Shown in pieces: positions 1 through 8,807 of a stretch of 64,000 nt of DNA (position 1 is the stretch's first letter; the number at the start of each line of letters is the position of its first letter). The notes beneath the pieces are model-generated. The model had not been told where the DNA came from. It saw nothing but the letters and a program-made list of their open reading frames with translations, and did no database searches. Both the position numbers and the translations under genes were made by a program. Source of the stretch: Acinetobacter proteolyticus (GTDB taxonomy: Bacteria > Pseudomonadota > Gammaproteobacteria > Pseudomonadales > Moraxellaceae); assembly GCF_000367945.1 (NCBI RefSeq), contig NZ_KB849179.1, positions 2,069,747 through 2,133,746 on the forward strand, given 5' to 3'.

Positions 1-2
1 TT

Positions 3-77
3 AGGGGCGTCGCCAAGTGGTAAGGCACCGGGTTTTGATCTCGGCATCCGTTGGTTCGAATCCAGCCGCCCCTGCCA
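3..77 (+). tRNA. tRNA-Gln (anticodon TTG)
   Basis: The sequence folds as a full cloverleaf. The acceptor stem AGGGGCG (3-9) pairs with CGCCCCT, and the D stem GCC (12-14) pairs with GGC (24-26). The anticodon loop at 33-39 has TTG at 35-37, followed by a GGTTCGAAT T-loop region. The terminal CCA is encoded. It sits about 100 bases upstream of prs in the same orientation, an arrangement known from Acinetobacter, where ispE precedes the tRNA. Confidence 0.96.
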
Positions 78-177
78 TATAATAGATTGTTTCCAAATTA
101 CCCGTTGGAAAAATTAAAAATTTTTCCCTTGCGCTCGGTCGAAGCATAGCTTCGCTTAACCCTCGCTCAGGTGCTTC
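78..177 (+). other. tRNA-Gln to prs spacer / prs leader
   Basis: This short spacer lies between the tRNA and prs. It contains a hairpin CGAAGC-ATA-GCTTCG (140-154) and an A/T-rich inverted stretch around 107-125. No clear sigma-70 promoter is visible, so prs may be read through from the tRNA or a weak promoter. Confidence 0.4.
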
Positions 178-1131
178 ATGCCCAATCTTGTCGTTTTTAG
201 TGGAAGTGCTCATCCACAGTTCGCCCAAAAAGTCGTAAGCCATTTACATATTCCACTCGGTGCTGCTTCTGTAAGCAAGTTCTCTGATGGAGAAATTTCA
301 GTTGAAATTACTGAAAATGTTCGTGGTAAAGACGTTTTTATCGTTCAATCTACTTGTGCGCCTACCAACGATAACCTGATGGAAATCTTGGTTATGGCTG
401 ATGCTTTGCGTCGCGCAAGTGCTGGTCGTATCACTGCAGTAATTCCGTATTTCGGTTATGCACGTCAAGATCGTCGTCCACGCTCTGCTCGTGTACCTAT
501 TACTGCTAAAGTTGTTGCAGACATGCTAACAACTGTGGGTATTGACCGTGTGGTAATGATCGACTTACACGCAGACCAAATTCAAGGTTTCTTCGATATT
601 CCTGTTGACAACATCTATGGTACGCCAGCGTTACTGGCTGACTTACGCCAGCAACAACACCACAATCTTGTGGTTGTTTCGCCTGACGTCGGTGGTGTCG
701 TTCGTGCCCGTGCCGTTGCAAAACAAATGGGTGATATCGATTTAGCTATCATCGATAAACGTCGCCAAAAAGCAAATGAATCACAAGTGATGCATTTGAT
801 TGGTGATGTAAAAGATCGTGACTGTGTCATCGTTGATGACATGGTCGATACAGCAGGTACGCTTTGCAAAGCTGCGGATGCACTCAAACAATTTGGTGCG
901 CGCCGTGTCGTTGCTTATGCAACTCACCCTGTTCTATCTGGCAAAGCGATTGATAACCTTCGTAACTCTGTGATTGATGAATTGGTTGTTACAGACACCA
1001 TTCCACTTTCTGATGAGGCATTGAACCTAGGCAAAATTCGTCAGGTTTCGGTTGCGAGCATGGTTGCTGAAACAATTCGTCGTATTAACAACGAAGAATC
1101 TATTAGCGCAATGTTCGATAGTTATCTATAA
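178..1131 (+). CDS. prs: Ribose-phosphate pyrophosphokinase (PRPP synthetase)
   Basis: It transfers pyrophosphate from ATP to ribose 5-phosphate, making PRPP for purine, pyrimidine, histidine, tryptophan and NAD synthesis in the cytoplasm. The length of 317 residues is normal for class I enzymes (315 in E. coli). Family hallmarks are visible: the N-terminal [10 protein letters not shown] start, the [14 protein letters not shown] flexible-loop region, [11 protein letters not shown] for metal and ATP binding, and the PRPP loop [13 protein letters not shown] near residues 218-230. The ATG at 178 is preceded by a weak CAGGTG ribosome site. The gene is followed by its own terminator before rplY. 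Confidence 0.97.
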   Translation: MPNLVVFSGSAHPQFAQKVVSHLHIPLGAASVSKFSDGEISVEITENVRGKDVFIVQSTCAPTNDNLMEILVMADALRRASAGRITAVIPYFGYARQDRRPRSARVPITAKVVADMLTTVGIDRVVMIDLHADQIQGFFDIPVDNIYGTPALLADLRQQQHHNLVVVSPDVGGVVRARAVAKQMGDIDLAIIDKRRQKANESQVMHLIGDVKDRDCVIVDDMVDTAGTLCKAADALKQFGARRVVAYATHPVLSGKAIDNLRNSVIDELVVTDTIPLSDEALNLGKIRQVSVASMVAETIRRINNEESISAMFDSYL

Positions 1132-1148
1132 TAGCCCAGCTTTTTCTT

Positions 1149-1173
1149 AAACCCTAGCTCGCTAGGGTTTTTC
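1149..1173 (+). terminator. Rho-independent terminator after prs
   Basis: Inverted repeat AAACCCTAG / CTAGGGTTT (1149-1157 with 1162-1170) with a four-base loop, followed by a T run. It lies 18 bases after the prs stop. Confidence 0.85.
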
Positions 1174-1226
1174 TATCACTAAACTGGTCGCAAGTTTAGT
1201 TATTCAAACTCAATGAGGATATGCCC

Positions 1227-1523
1227 ATGGCAAACTTCGTATTAAACGCTCAAGCACGTGAAGTAGCACAACAAGGGAAAGGTTCGAGCCGCCGCCTTCG
1301 TCACGCTGCTCAAATCCCAGCAATCATCTACGGTGGTAGCGCTGAGCCTGTAACGATTACTTTAGAGCTTCGTGAAATCGTTAAAGCTTTAGAAAACAAC
1401 GCTTTCTTCGAAGAAGTTATCGAAATCAAAATCGGTGACAAAGTTGAGAACGTTAAAATCCAAGCGTTACAACGTCACCCAGCTAAAAACACGCCTATGC
1501 ACGCTGACTTCAAACGCGCATAA
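1227..1523 (+). CDS. rplY: 50S ribosomal protein L25
   Basis: This ribosomal protein binds 5S rRNA in the large subunit. It encodes 98 residues of the short, single-domain L25 type, not the longer CTC/TL5 form. The opening MANFVLNAQAREVAQQGKG and the RRLRHAAQIPAIIYGG segment are characteristic. An in-frame ATG lies at 1221, but the Shine-Dalgarno TGAGGA (1214-1219) abuts it and is correctly spaced (7 nt) for the ATG at 1227, so 1227 is chosen. It is followed 19 nt later by pth, the usual gammaproteobacterial pairing. Confidence 0.95.
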   Translation: MANFVLNAQAREVAQQGKGSSRRLRHAAQIPAIIYGGSAEPVTITLELREIVKALENNAFFEEVIEIKIGDKVENVKIQALQRHPAKNTPMHADFKRA

Positions 1524-1542
1524 GTGTTAAAGGCGTAAATTA

Positions 1543-2124
1543 GTGTCAAATATTTCGCTAATTGTTGGTTTGGGCAATCCTGGAAAGGAATATGCCCAAA
1601 CCCGCCATAATGCAGGTTTCTGGTTCGTTGAACAACTTGCAGATCGTTATGGCATCTCTTTAAAAGCTGATCCTAAGTTTCATGGATACAGTGGTCGTGG
1701 CAACATCGAAGGTCATGACGTCCGTTTATTACTCCCTACCACTTTTATGAACCGTTCTGGTCAAAGTGTTGTTCCTTTCGCAAAATTTTATCAAGTTGCA
1801 CCTGAAGCAATCCTGATTGCGCATGATGAACTGGATATGAATCCTGGCATTATTCGTCTGAAAACAGGTGGTGGACACGGTGGACACAATGGTCTCCGCG
1901 ATATCGTTCCGCATATCGGTGCTAATTTCCATCGTCTACGTATTGGAATTGGACATCCGGGTGCCAAAGAACGCGTTTCTGGTCATGTGCTTGGTAAAGC
2001 GCCTAGCAGTGAACAAGATTTGATGGATGCAGCCATTGATCATGCCCTCTCTCAAGTGAAAATACTTGTTGATGGACAAGTGTCACAGGCAATGAATCAA
2101 ATTAACGCTTACAAACCCGCTTAA
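1543..2124 (+). CDS. pth: Peptidyl-tRNA hydrolase
   Basis: It cleaves the ester bond of peptidyl-tRNAs released from stalled ribosomes and so recycles tRNA. The protein has 193 residues, as usual. Catalytic and binding residues seen are Asn12 in GLGNPG, His22 in TRHNAG, the HDELD segment with its catalytic Asp, and GGHNGLRD. The start is GTG at 1543 with an AAAGG ribosome site upstream. It lies 19 nt after rplY, so the two are probably co-transcribed. Confidence 0.97.
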   Translation: MSNISLIVGLGNPGKEYAQTRHNAGFWFVEQLADRYGISLKADPKFHGYSGRGNIEGHDVRLLLPTTFMNRSGQSVVPFAKFYQVAPEAILIAHDELDMNPGIIRLKTGGGHGGHNGLRDIVPHIGANFHRLRIGIGHPGAKERVSGHVLGKAPSSEQDLMDAAIDHALSQVKILVDGQVSQAMNQINAYKPA

Positions 2125-2223
2125 ACTGAATTGTTGATCAATCCCGCTTGCCATATTGCATTTTTAAGCGCAAAATGCGCATCAAACCGCCTATAGCCCG
2201 CGGAAAACGTGACAAGTCAACCA

Positions 2224-2239
2224 TAAGATAATTATCTTA
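2224..2239. promoter_or_regulatory. Perfect 16-bp palindrome upstream of panD
   Basis: TAAGATAATTATCTTA is perfectly self-complementary. It lies 24 nt before the panD start, just upstream of its ribosome site CAGGAG. It could be a dimeric-repressor operator or a leader hairpin. No regulator is identified. Confidence 0.4.
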
Positions 2240-2263
2240 GGTCTTACTCAGGAGACGCTAGCC

Positions 2264-2644
2264 ATGCTATCTCGTTTATTAAAATGTAAAATTCACCGTG
2301 CAGTTGTGACTCATGCAGAGCTTCATTATGAAGGTTCTTGTGCAATTGATGGCGTATTAATGGACTTAGCAGGGATTCGTGAATACGAAGAAATCCACGT
2401 ATGGAACGTCACTAACGGCAAACGTTTCACCACTTATGCAATCCGCGGTGAAGATGACTCAGGTATTATTTCCGTCAACGGTGGTGCAGCACACCAAGCT
2501 GATGTTGGTGATTTAGTGATTATTGCAACTTTCGGCGATTTTACCGAAGTAGAAGCCAATCTTCACAAACCACGTTTAGTTTATGCAAACCCAGACAATA
2601 CAGTGAACCACACTGCAAACTGTATTCCCGTACAAATTGCATAA
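2264..2644 (+). CDS. panD: Aspartate 1-decarboxylase
   Basis: It makes beta-alanine from L-aspartate for pantothenate and coenzyme A synthesis. The 126-residue proenzyme cleaves itself at Gly24-Ser25 (EGSCAIDG) to form the pyruvoyl cofactor. The [13 protein letters not shown] start and the [22 protein letters not shown] segment are typical. A good ribosome site (CAGGAGACGCTAGCC) precedes the ATG. It stands alone with its own terminator. A type III pantothenate kinase (coaX) lies at the far end of the window, and the two belong to the same pathway. Confidence 0.97.
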   Translation: MLSRLLKCKIHRAVVTHAELHYEGSCAIDGVLMDLAGIREYEEIHVWNVTNGKRFTTYAIRGEDDSGIISVNGGAAHQADVGDLVIIATFGDFTEVEANLHKPRLVYANPDNTVNHTANCIPVQIA

Positions 2645-2662
2645 ACCATAAAAGATTCCTAA

Positions 2663-2696
2663 AAAGCCATGAGCCATAGCTCATGGCTTTTTTATT
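2663..2696 (+). terminator. Rho-independent terminator after panD
   Basis: Twelve-base-pair stem AAAGCCATGAGC / GCTCATGGCTTT (2663-2674 with 2679-2690), loop CATA, followed by a T tract. Confidence 0.9.
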
Positions 2697-2824
2697 GTAT
2701 AAATACAGCCACTCATGCACTTGAACAAAAATACAAAAACACTGAAAAATAAGGCCAAGTTTTACGCAAGCAAACTTGTAAAATCACACTAGAATTTGTT
2801 CAATAAAAAGACAATAAAGATAAT

Positions 2825-4624
2825 TTGAACAATATGGATATTATTAATATTTTAAGTAAAGTTAGCCTCTTTGCTGATCTAGATCATGCAATGCTTGAAA
2901 CATTGCTTCCGTTTTGCCATATACGTCATCTGCAAACAGGACAACAGTTGTATTGTGCCCATGATATTGCTGATCATGTCTATATTGTTGCCTATGGACG
3001 TGTCAAACTCACCAGTACAACAGGATTACTGACCTATTATGGTCGTCATGAACTTGTCGGTGAAACAGGCGTGATTTCTAATCAGCCGCATCATTGCACA
3101 GTCAATGCTGTTCGAGATACAGCGCTTATTGGAATTCCACAGCAGCAATTTTTAGATTTTATTCACCTACACCCCAAAGTCCTATTCGCTTTATCTCGGC
3201 TGATCATCAACCGTTCCCAACCCGAACAGCAACATTGTCATGTGATGGGAAGCAGCCGAACACTTTCAGTCATCCCTGTCTCTGCACATATTCCCGCTCC
3301 CCATCTCGCAGAAAAACTAACCGAACATTTACAACGCTGGCCGCATGTACGTTTGGTGACTGCAGCACATATTGATGCCCTATTTGGGACAGGTTTTAGC
3401 CAAACCCCATTGGATTATAGCCCTGAGGATTTACAACTGAGACAATGGCTTGCCAGCTTAGAAGAAAAACATTGCTATGTCCTTTATGCCGCCGATAACA
3501 GTGAAGATGAATGGTCAAAACGCTGTTTACATCAGGCGGATCGGATTCTGATTCTGGCAGAAGCCAATCAAACACCAACCCAAACCCCACTCTCGCATGT
3601 TCTCAGTCAACACGACTGGCAAAGCCCAATTGAATTGGTTTTGCTACGCTCCGAAGGAGATCCTTCACCGCATACCCTGATCTGGAAACAGCTCTATCAT
3701 GCTCGTGCCCATTACTTTGTCCATCCTTGGGCACAGAACGATATCTGTGCAGTGGCGCGTCAGATTTCCAGTCAAGGGGTGGGTTTGGTGCTTGGTGGTG
3801 GCGGTGCGCGAGGCTTCGCCCATATCGGTTTGATTCGTGCCTTGGAACAACTGCACATCCCGATTGATATTGTCGGTGGTACCAGTATGGGGGCTTTTGT
3901 CGCAGCGTTGGTGGCATGTGGTTTTGACAGTGTAGAAATGACCCATATCGCCTATGAGACTTTTGTGGCGCGTAATTATCTCAATGATTACACCATGCCA
4001 CGGGTTTCCCTGATTCGGGGACAGCGTTTCCACAGTCGTCTGCATGCCATCTTTGGGAGCCGTCGGATTGAGGAGCTTAGACAGACCTATTACTGTATTT
4101 CCACCAATCTCACCACAGGACAAGCCGTGATTCATGATCAAGGCGAACTCGCCACTTGGGTCGGTACCAGCATGAGTGTGCCAGGTGTTGCGCCCCCCGT
4201 TGCATGGCATGAAAATCTACTCTGCGATGGCGGTGTGATTAACAATCTTCCCACCGATGTCATGCAAAATCTAGAAAGAGGCACTATTATTGCCAGCAAT
4301 GTCAGCCTGCATGATGACATTCGAGTTCCCGGCATTGGCTTGGAAGAACCAGATCAGAGTGCCCTGCTCAACTGGAATAAAATTATTAAAGATAAATTGT
4401 TGCACGCACCACGACTGGCAGAAATATTGATGCGTACCGCTACCCTAGCCAGCGATACCATGATTCAAAGTGCTGCGATTGAACGTGCCAACTTACACAT
4501 CCGTATGCCGATTGAGGGAATCGGCATGTTTGACTGGCACAAACTGGATGAACTGGTCGAACGAGGTTATGAACATGCGCTTGAAATGCTCTTGCCTATT
4601 CGGGAAACTTTACCGAATACATAA
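2825..4624 (+). CDS. Patatin-like phospholipase with N-terminal cyclic-nucleotide-binding-like domain
   Basis: This is an NTE/RssA-type serine hydrolase predicted to cleave ester lipids or lysophospholipids, probably at the inner face of the membrane. Residues about 10-125 form a cNMP-binding-like domain. Residues about 320-510 form the patatin domain, with the oxyanion loop GGGGARGFAH (about 323-332), nucleophile Ser354 in GTSMG and Asp468 in DGG. In the nucleotide-binding cassette (GE at 79-80) the phosphate-binding Arg is replaced by His89, so cAMP binding is doubtful. The start is TTG 2825 or ATG 2834. An AAAGA ribosome site fits TTG better. No close operon partner is present; the next gene is convergent. 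Confidence 0.85.
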   Translation: MNNMDIINILSKVSLFADLDHAMLETLLPFCHIRHLQTGQQLYCAHDIADHVYIVAYGRVKLTSTTGLLTYYGRHELVGETGVISNQPHHCTVNAVRDTALIGIPQQQFLDFIHLHPKVLFALSRLIINRSQPEQQHCHVMGSSRTLSVIPVSAHIPAPHLAEKLTEHLQRWPHVRLVTAAHIDALFGTGFSQTPLDYSPEDLQLRQWLASLEEKHCYVLYAADNSEDEWSKRCLHQADRILILAEANQTPTQTPLSHVLSQHDWQSPIELVLLRSEGDPSPHTLIWKQLYHARAHYFVHPWAQNDICAVARQISSQGVGLVLGGGGARGFAHIGLIRALEQLHIPIDIVGGTSMGAFVAALVACGFDSVEMTHIAYETFVARNYLNDYTMPRVSLIRGQRFHSRLHAIFGSRRIEELRQTYYCISTNLTTGQAVIHDQGELATWVGTSMSVPGVAPPVAWHENLLCDGGVINNLPTDVMQNLERGTIIASNVSLHDDIRVPGIGLEEPDQSALLNWNKIIKDKLLHAPRLAEILMRTATLASDTMIQSAAIERANLHIRMPIEGIGMFDWHKLDELVERGYEHALEMLLPIRETLPNT

Positions 4625-4637
4625 ACAATGCATTGAG

Positions 4638-5816
4638 CTATACATGAGCAGACTGAATCTGATAACGATCCAGTAAAGCATCTAAATACTGGTAGGTTTC
4701 AGGATCTAGTTGCTGCATGTAGCCATCAAGAATACGATGACATTGTTGCTGTTTCTCAACAGGCATGCGTCGCATGATGTCAAATGTCACCTCCCATTGT
4801 GAGCGCAACAATGAGGCATAAGCAATATGATGCAGAACTTGCTCATCAATTTGCGCAATTGCGGTCGCGACCACTTCTCTAGCCTCATCTTGCATATAAT
4901 TCACAATCACCAACATATCGGTCCATAAATCGCAACGATCAGCCGCCTCGACGATACTCTGGATAATCTCTACTCGTCTTAATGCAGGCAAATTGGCAAC
5001 AAAATGCTGTGCTTGCGCAGATAGGCAAGCAACTACAGGGAGCATATCTTCCCACAACTGATCTTCCTGTGTGGCTTGAATAATGGCATTGACCACAGGC
5101 TCACCTTGCAAAACCGCTAAATCTCCCAATTCCTGCTTCAGCCCATAACTGATATAACTCATCAAGGCCAAAACTTTGGGCCAGACTAAGCGTTGTGCTG
5201 GATCACCAATAATCAATAAGGCTTTTTCAATCCGCTGTTTGGGCAATACATGCACTAAATGATCAATTTGCTCACGTGACTCGATAAAAAAAGCAATCTC
5301 CAACAGATCACTTTCACTCTCGACCACTTGCGCCACATCTTGTAATACCGCATCTGACAACATACTAACAAAGCGACCTATCGTGACAAAATCCCGTTGC
5401 TCCAGTAGAACTTTGGTGATGTCCGTAATCTGATGGGTGGTGAGATAGCCCAATAATTCTCTTGCCAAACGTGGGTCTAAATACACTGAAATTGCTGCAA
5501 CCGTTTTAGCAGGCAGATGCTTTACGATGCGATAAGAGCTTTCTGTCGATAAATACACTGCAATTTGGGCCACAATAAAGGGTTCTAAGAAGTGTTTGAC
5601 CATAAACACACTGATCCAGCGTGGTAACCAATTCACCCATGCAGCCAAATAACGGAAACGCTTTTTCTGCTGATTTTGTAATCGTTCTAATATCGCAAAA
5701 CGAAATTGTCTTAAATTTTCGGGTGCCAAGGGCTGCATAAAGGCCAATTCTGATTCGCTGACCTTGAAGATACGCGCCAATTTGATCATCTCCGCCTGTA
5801 CCGCAAGTCGAGTCAT
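4638..5816 (-). CDS. Uncharacterised all-helical protein, 392 aa
   Basis: I do not recognise the function. The protein has no signal peptide or clear membrane span apart from a moderately hydrophobic stretch near residues 60-90. It is rich in short amphipathic helices with repeating patterns such as LGYLTTHQITDITKVLLEQRDF and motifs like DAVLQDVAQVVES and RRVEIIQSIVEAAD. This suggests a helical-repeat scaffold (loosely like MgtE-N or HEAT-type repeats). It lies 12 nt downstream of a 71-residue gene on the same strand, with a GGGAG ribosome site, so the two form an operon and probably act together. It is convergent with the patatin gene. Confidence 0.7.
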   Translation of the reverse strand: MTRLAVQAEMIKLARIFKVSESELAFMQPLAPENLRQFRFAILERLQNQQKKRFRYLAAWVNWLPRWISVFMVKHFLEPFIVAQIAVYLSTESSYRIVKHLPAKTVAAISVYLDPRLARELLGYLTTHQITDITKVLLEQRDFVTIGRFVSMLSDAVLQDVAQVVESESDLLEIAFFIESREQIDHLVHVLPKQRIEKALLIIGDPAQRLVWPKVLALMSYISYGLKQELGDLAVLQGEPVVNAIIQATQEDQLWEDMLPVVACLSAQAQHFVANLPALRRVEIIQSIVEAADRCDLWTDMLVIVNYMQDEAREVVATAIAQIDEQVLHHIAYASLLRSQWEVTFDIMRRMPVEKQQQCHRILDGYMQQLDPETYQYLDALLDRYQIQSAHV

Positions 5817-5828
5817 AGGTATGCTCCC

Positions 5829-6044
5829 TTATGCTTTATCTCGAAACAGCCAACGTAGGAAAAAAGGAGTTTGATACAAGCTCTGATTCATTTTCTGATC
5901 TTCGTTTTCTAGGGTGTGTTTTAATTGTTGATTGAGCCAAACCAAATCCTGTGGGGAGAGTTGAGAAAATGCTTTAAGACTCATGACAGGCCGATGTAAT
6001 TGTTGTGCTAATTGTTCCAGCTCGGATTTTTCCATCTTTTCCAT
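5829..6044 (-). CDS. Small uncharacterised protein, 71 aa
   Basis: I do not recognise a family. It is a small, charged, probably helical protein (MEKMEKSELEQLAQQLHRPV...) ending in an aromatic and basic tail (FFLRWLFRDKA). The ATG at 6044 is preceded by a strong GGAGG ribosome site at 8 nt, which supports real translation. It is the promoter-proximal gene of a two-gene operon with the 392-residue helical protein and lies back-to-back with the ribB FMN riboswitch region. Its role is probably tied to that of the downstream gene, as a partner or adaptor. This is inference only. Confidence 0.65.
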   Translation of the reverse strand: MEKMEKSELEQLAQQLHRPVMSLKAFSQLSPQDLVWLNQQLKHTLENEDQKMNQSLYQTPFFLRWLFRDKA

Positions 6045-6190
6045 ACTTAAGCCTCCACATTATTGTTGTTTTATCTTTTGAGTGTATGCCCAATTTAAAT
6101 CGATTACCAGTTTCACCAATAAATAGAAAAACATGAACAAGTTCTCAGCTTGTTTTTTCATTTTTATAGAACGATTCATTCTATAAAAAG

Positions 6191-6221
6191 TTGCCTTTTC
6201 TCATAAAAATCTGGCTATAAT
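6191..6221 (+). promoter_or_regulatory. Candidate sigma-70 promoter for riboswitch-ribB transcript
   Basis: There is a consensus -10 TATAAT at 6216-6221 and a TTGCCT -35-like hexamer at 6191-6196, with 19 nt spacing (slightly long). The -10 is about 12 nt upstream of the first paired base of the FMN riboswitch, as expected for its transcript start. Confidence 0.6.
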
Positions 6222-6232
6222 CAAGGCACATC

Positions 6233-6380
6233 GCTTCAGGGCGGGGTGTAATTCCCCACCGGTGGTAAGTTAGGCATTGTAATCAAATGACCTAATCAGC
6301 CCACGAGCCTGTATATATTTATATGTACTCGCAGATTTGGTGAGAAACCAAAGCCGACGGTATAGTCCGGATGAAAGAAG
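6233..6380 (+). ncRNA. FMN riboswitch (RFN element)
   Basis: The highly conserved RFN segments appear in order. They are GCTTCAGGGCGGGGTG with AATTCCCCACCGGTGGTAA (6233-6270), AGCCCACGAGCC after the variable stem, GCAGATTTGGTGAGAAACCAAAGCCGACGGTATAGTCCGG split across the P4-P6 arms, and the closing ATGAAAGAAG at 6371-6380. It senses FMN and is expected to shut off ribB expression. The 105-nt leader after it has a short GC hairpin with a T run near 6394-6417 that could serve as the expression platform. Confidence 0.95.
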
Positions 6381-6484
6381 ACGAAACCACTGAAACACGC
6401 TTTTTGCGTTGTTTTTGTGCACGCTTATTTTTTACATCAGTCCTGAAATGTTCAACCGTATCCTACTTACGAGAGCGTTTCATT

Positions 6485-7144
6485 ATGTCAAGTTTAATCC
6501 AACCCGAACTGTTCTTCTCAGCCCTTTCTCCTGCTGAACAACGTATTCAACAAGCTTTAGAAGATATCCGCCAAGGCAAACCTGTGTTAGTAATGGATGA
6601 TTTCGACCGTGAAAATGAAGCAGATCTCATTATTGCTGCCGAAACACTCACAGTTGAAACCATGGCTCAAATGATTCGGGATGGCTCAGGCATCGTCTGT
6701 TTATGCCTAACCGAAGCCTTGGCTGACCATTTAGAACTTCCACCCATGGTGGTTGATAATTCAAGCCAGTTTAAAACCGCATTTACGGTAACCATTGAAG
6801 CAGCACAAGGTGTAACCACAGGCGTATCAGCCAAAGACCGCGTCACCACCGTTTTGGCAGCCACCAAAGAAGGGGCTGTGGCGAGTGATCTCAGTCGTCC
6901 GGGTCATGTTTTTCCTTTACGTGCACGTGAAGGCGGTGTGCTAAGCCGTCGTGGTCATACTGAAGGGACTGTTGATTTAGCACGTTTAGCAGGTTTAAAA
7001 CCATCTGGGGTACTGTGTGAACTGACTAATCCTGATGGTTCAATGGCTTCAGGGATTCAAGTGCTTGCTTATGCGCAAACTCACGGCTTAACCGTGATCA
7101 GCATTGAAGAACTGGTGCAATACCGTCTCAAACATAATGTTTAA
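6485..7144 (+). CDS. ribB: 3,4-dihydroxy-2-butanone-4-phosphate synthase
   Basis: It converts ribulose 5-phosphate to the four-carbon riboflavin precursor plus formate. The 219 residues match stand-alone RibB (217 in E. coli), and there is no GTP cyclohydrolase II fusion. Seen are the acidic metal-binding motif [26 protein letters not shown] and [17 protein letters not shown]. An open frame runs in from 6371 inside the riboswitch, but homology starts at [13 protein letters not shown] 6485 has a GAGAG ribosome site, so that start is chosen. It is regulated by the upstream FMN riboswitch. Confidence 0.96.
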   Translation: MSSLIQPELFFSALSPAEQRIQQALEDIRQGKPVLVMDDFDRENEADLIIAAETLTVETMAQMIRDGSGIVCLCLTEALADHLELPPMVVDNSSQFKTAFTVTIEAAQGVTTGVSAKDRVTTVLAATKEGAVASDLSRPGHVFPLRAREGGVLSRRGHTEGTVDLARLAGLKPSGVLCELTNPDGSMASGIQVLAYAQTHGLTVISIEELVQYRLKHNV

Positions 7145-7151
7145 TTAAAAT

Positions 7152-7182
7152 AAAAAGCCTCGATGATTCGAGGCTTTTTATT
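7152..7182. terminator. Bidirectional terminator between ribB and HAD gene
   Basis: Stem AAAAAGCCTCGA / TCGAGGCTTTTT (7152-7163 with 7168-7179), loop TGAT, flanked by A and T tracts. It can terminate both convergent genes. Confidence 0.85.
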
Positions 7183-7192
7183 TCATCGATAG

Positions 7193-7867
7193 TTATGATA
7201 CTTTTCGTTCTGCATTCAGTTCAGTCACTGTTTCAATGAGCTGACTAAACTGTGAAATTTGCGTCACCGGCTGCGCCTGAGCCAATTCTTCTGCCCGACC
7301 ATAACCATAATTGACTGCAATGGTTTCAATGCCATTAGCACGCGCCCCAATAATGTCATATTGGCGGTCTCCCACCATAATGCAGTGCTGTGCGTCCAGT
7401 TGTTGTTGTTCAAGAATATAGGCGATCAAGTCCGCTTTATTGGTCCGCTCACCGGTTAGCTCACTGCCATAGATGGCAGTAAAATACTGATCCAGCTTGA
7501 AATGAGCTAAAATTTGTTTGGCAAAGACCACGGGCTTGGCAGTAGCGAGAAATAGTAGATAGCCTTCTGCCTGTAATTGTTGCAAGGTTTCTGCAACTGA
7601 CGGATAAACTTCATTTTCAAATAAACCTGTCACTGAAAACCGCTCACGGTAAGCCAGTAATGCCTGCTCAGCCAGTTCATCATCCTGAGTATTGAGTAAT
7701 TTTGCCAAAGATGCTTTTAAGGGTGGGCCAATAGTCCAGTCCAGATCCACGTCATCAGTCAAAGGTTGACCTAACTTTTGCAAAGCAAAACGAATTGAAC
7801 CATGAATTCCTGTTTTAGGGTCAGTCAGCGTCCCATCTAAATCGATGAGAATATTTTTGATCGTCAT
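7193..7867 (-). CDS. HAD-superfamily hydrolase, phosphoglycolate-phosphatase-like
   Basis: It is predicted to be a cytoplasmic phosphatase of the Gph/PGPase subgroup with a helical cap. HAD motif I is DLDGTLTD (residues about 9-16), motif II lies around LFLATAKP, and motif III/IV GDRQYDIIGARANG is near residues 166-180. The length of 224 is typical. The substrate cannot be told from sequence: phosphoglycolate or a nucleoside monophosphate are the usual options in this group. It is divergent from thiD and convergent with ribB. Confidence 0.85.
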   Translation of the reverse strand: MTIKNILIDLDGTLTDPKTGIHGSIRFALQKLGQPLTDDVDLDWTIGPPLKASLAKLLNTQDDELAEQALLAYRERFSVTGLFENEVYPSVAETLQQLQAEGYLLFLATAKPVVFAKQILAHFKLDQYFTAIYGSELTGERTNKADLIAYILEQQQLDAQHCIMVGDRQYDIIGARANGIETIAVNYGYGRAEELAQAQPVTQISQFSQLIETVTELNAERKVS

Positions 7868-7948
7868 TCGTTCAATCTCTTGCAGCCTTACACAACATAG
7901 TCGAGAGTTTCTCGAAACTTCCCTATACTACCGTATATTGAAGACTAA

Positions 7949-8728
<780 letters not shown>

Positions 8729-8769
8729 GCTGGATCACGAAAAACGAACTTTCGAATCAAAGTTCAATA

Positions 8770-8797
8770 AAAAAGGCGCATCTCGCGCCTTTTTTAA
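8770..8797. terminator. Bidirectional terminator between thiD and LysM gene
   Basis: Stem AAAAAGGCGC / GCGCCTTTTT (8770-8779 with 8785-8794), loop ATCTC, with A and T tracts on either side, between convergent genes. Confidence 0.88.
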
Positions 8798-8807
8798 TAT
8801 TCACAGA

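Noticed and set aside
1..243. Minus-strand open frame over the tRNA-Gln gene (reads ...GFEPTDAEIKTRCLTTWRRP)
   Set aside because: This is the well-known false protein from the antisense of tRNA-Gln, lacking any other support.
3665..4210. 181-codon minus-strand frame inside the patatin gene
   Set aside because: It lies wholly within a strongly supported gene and has no recognisable domain.
6371..6484. N-terminal extension of ribB ([15 protein letters not shown]...)
   Set aside because: It lies within the FMN riboswitch and leader. The conserved start and a ribosome site are at 6485.
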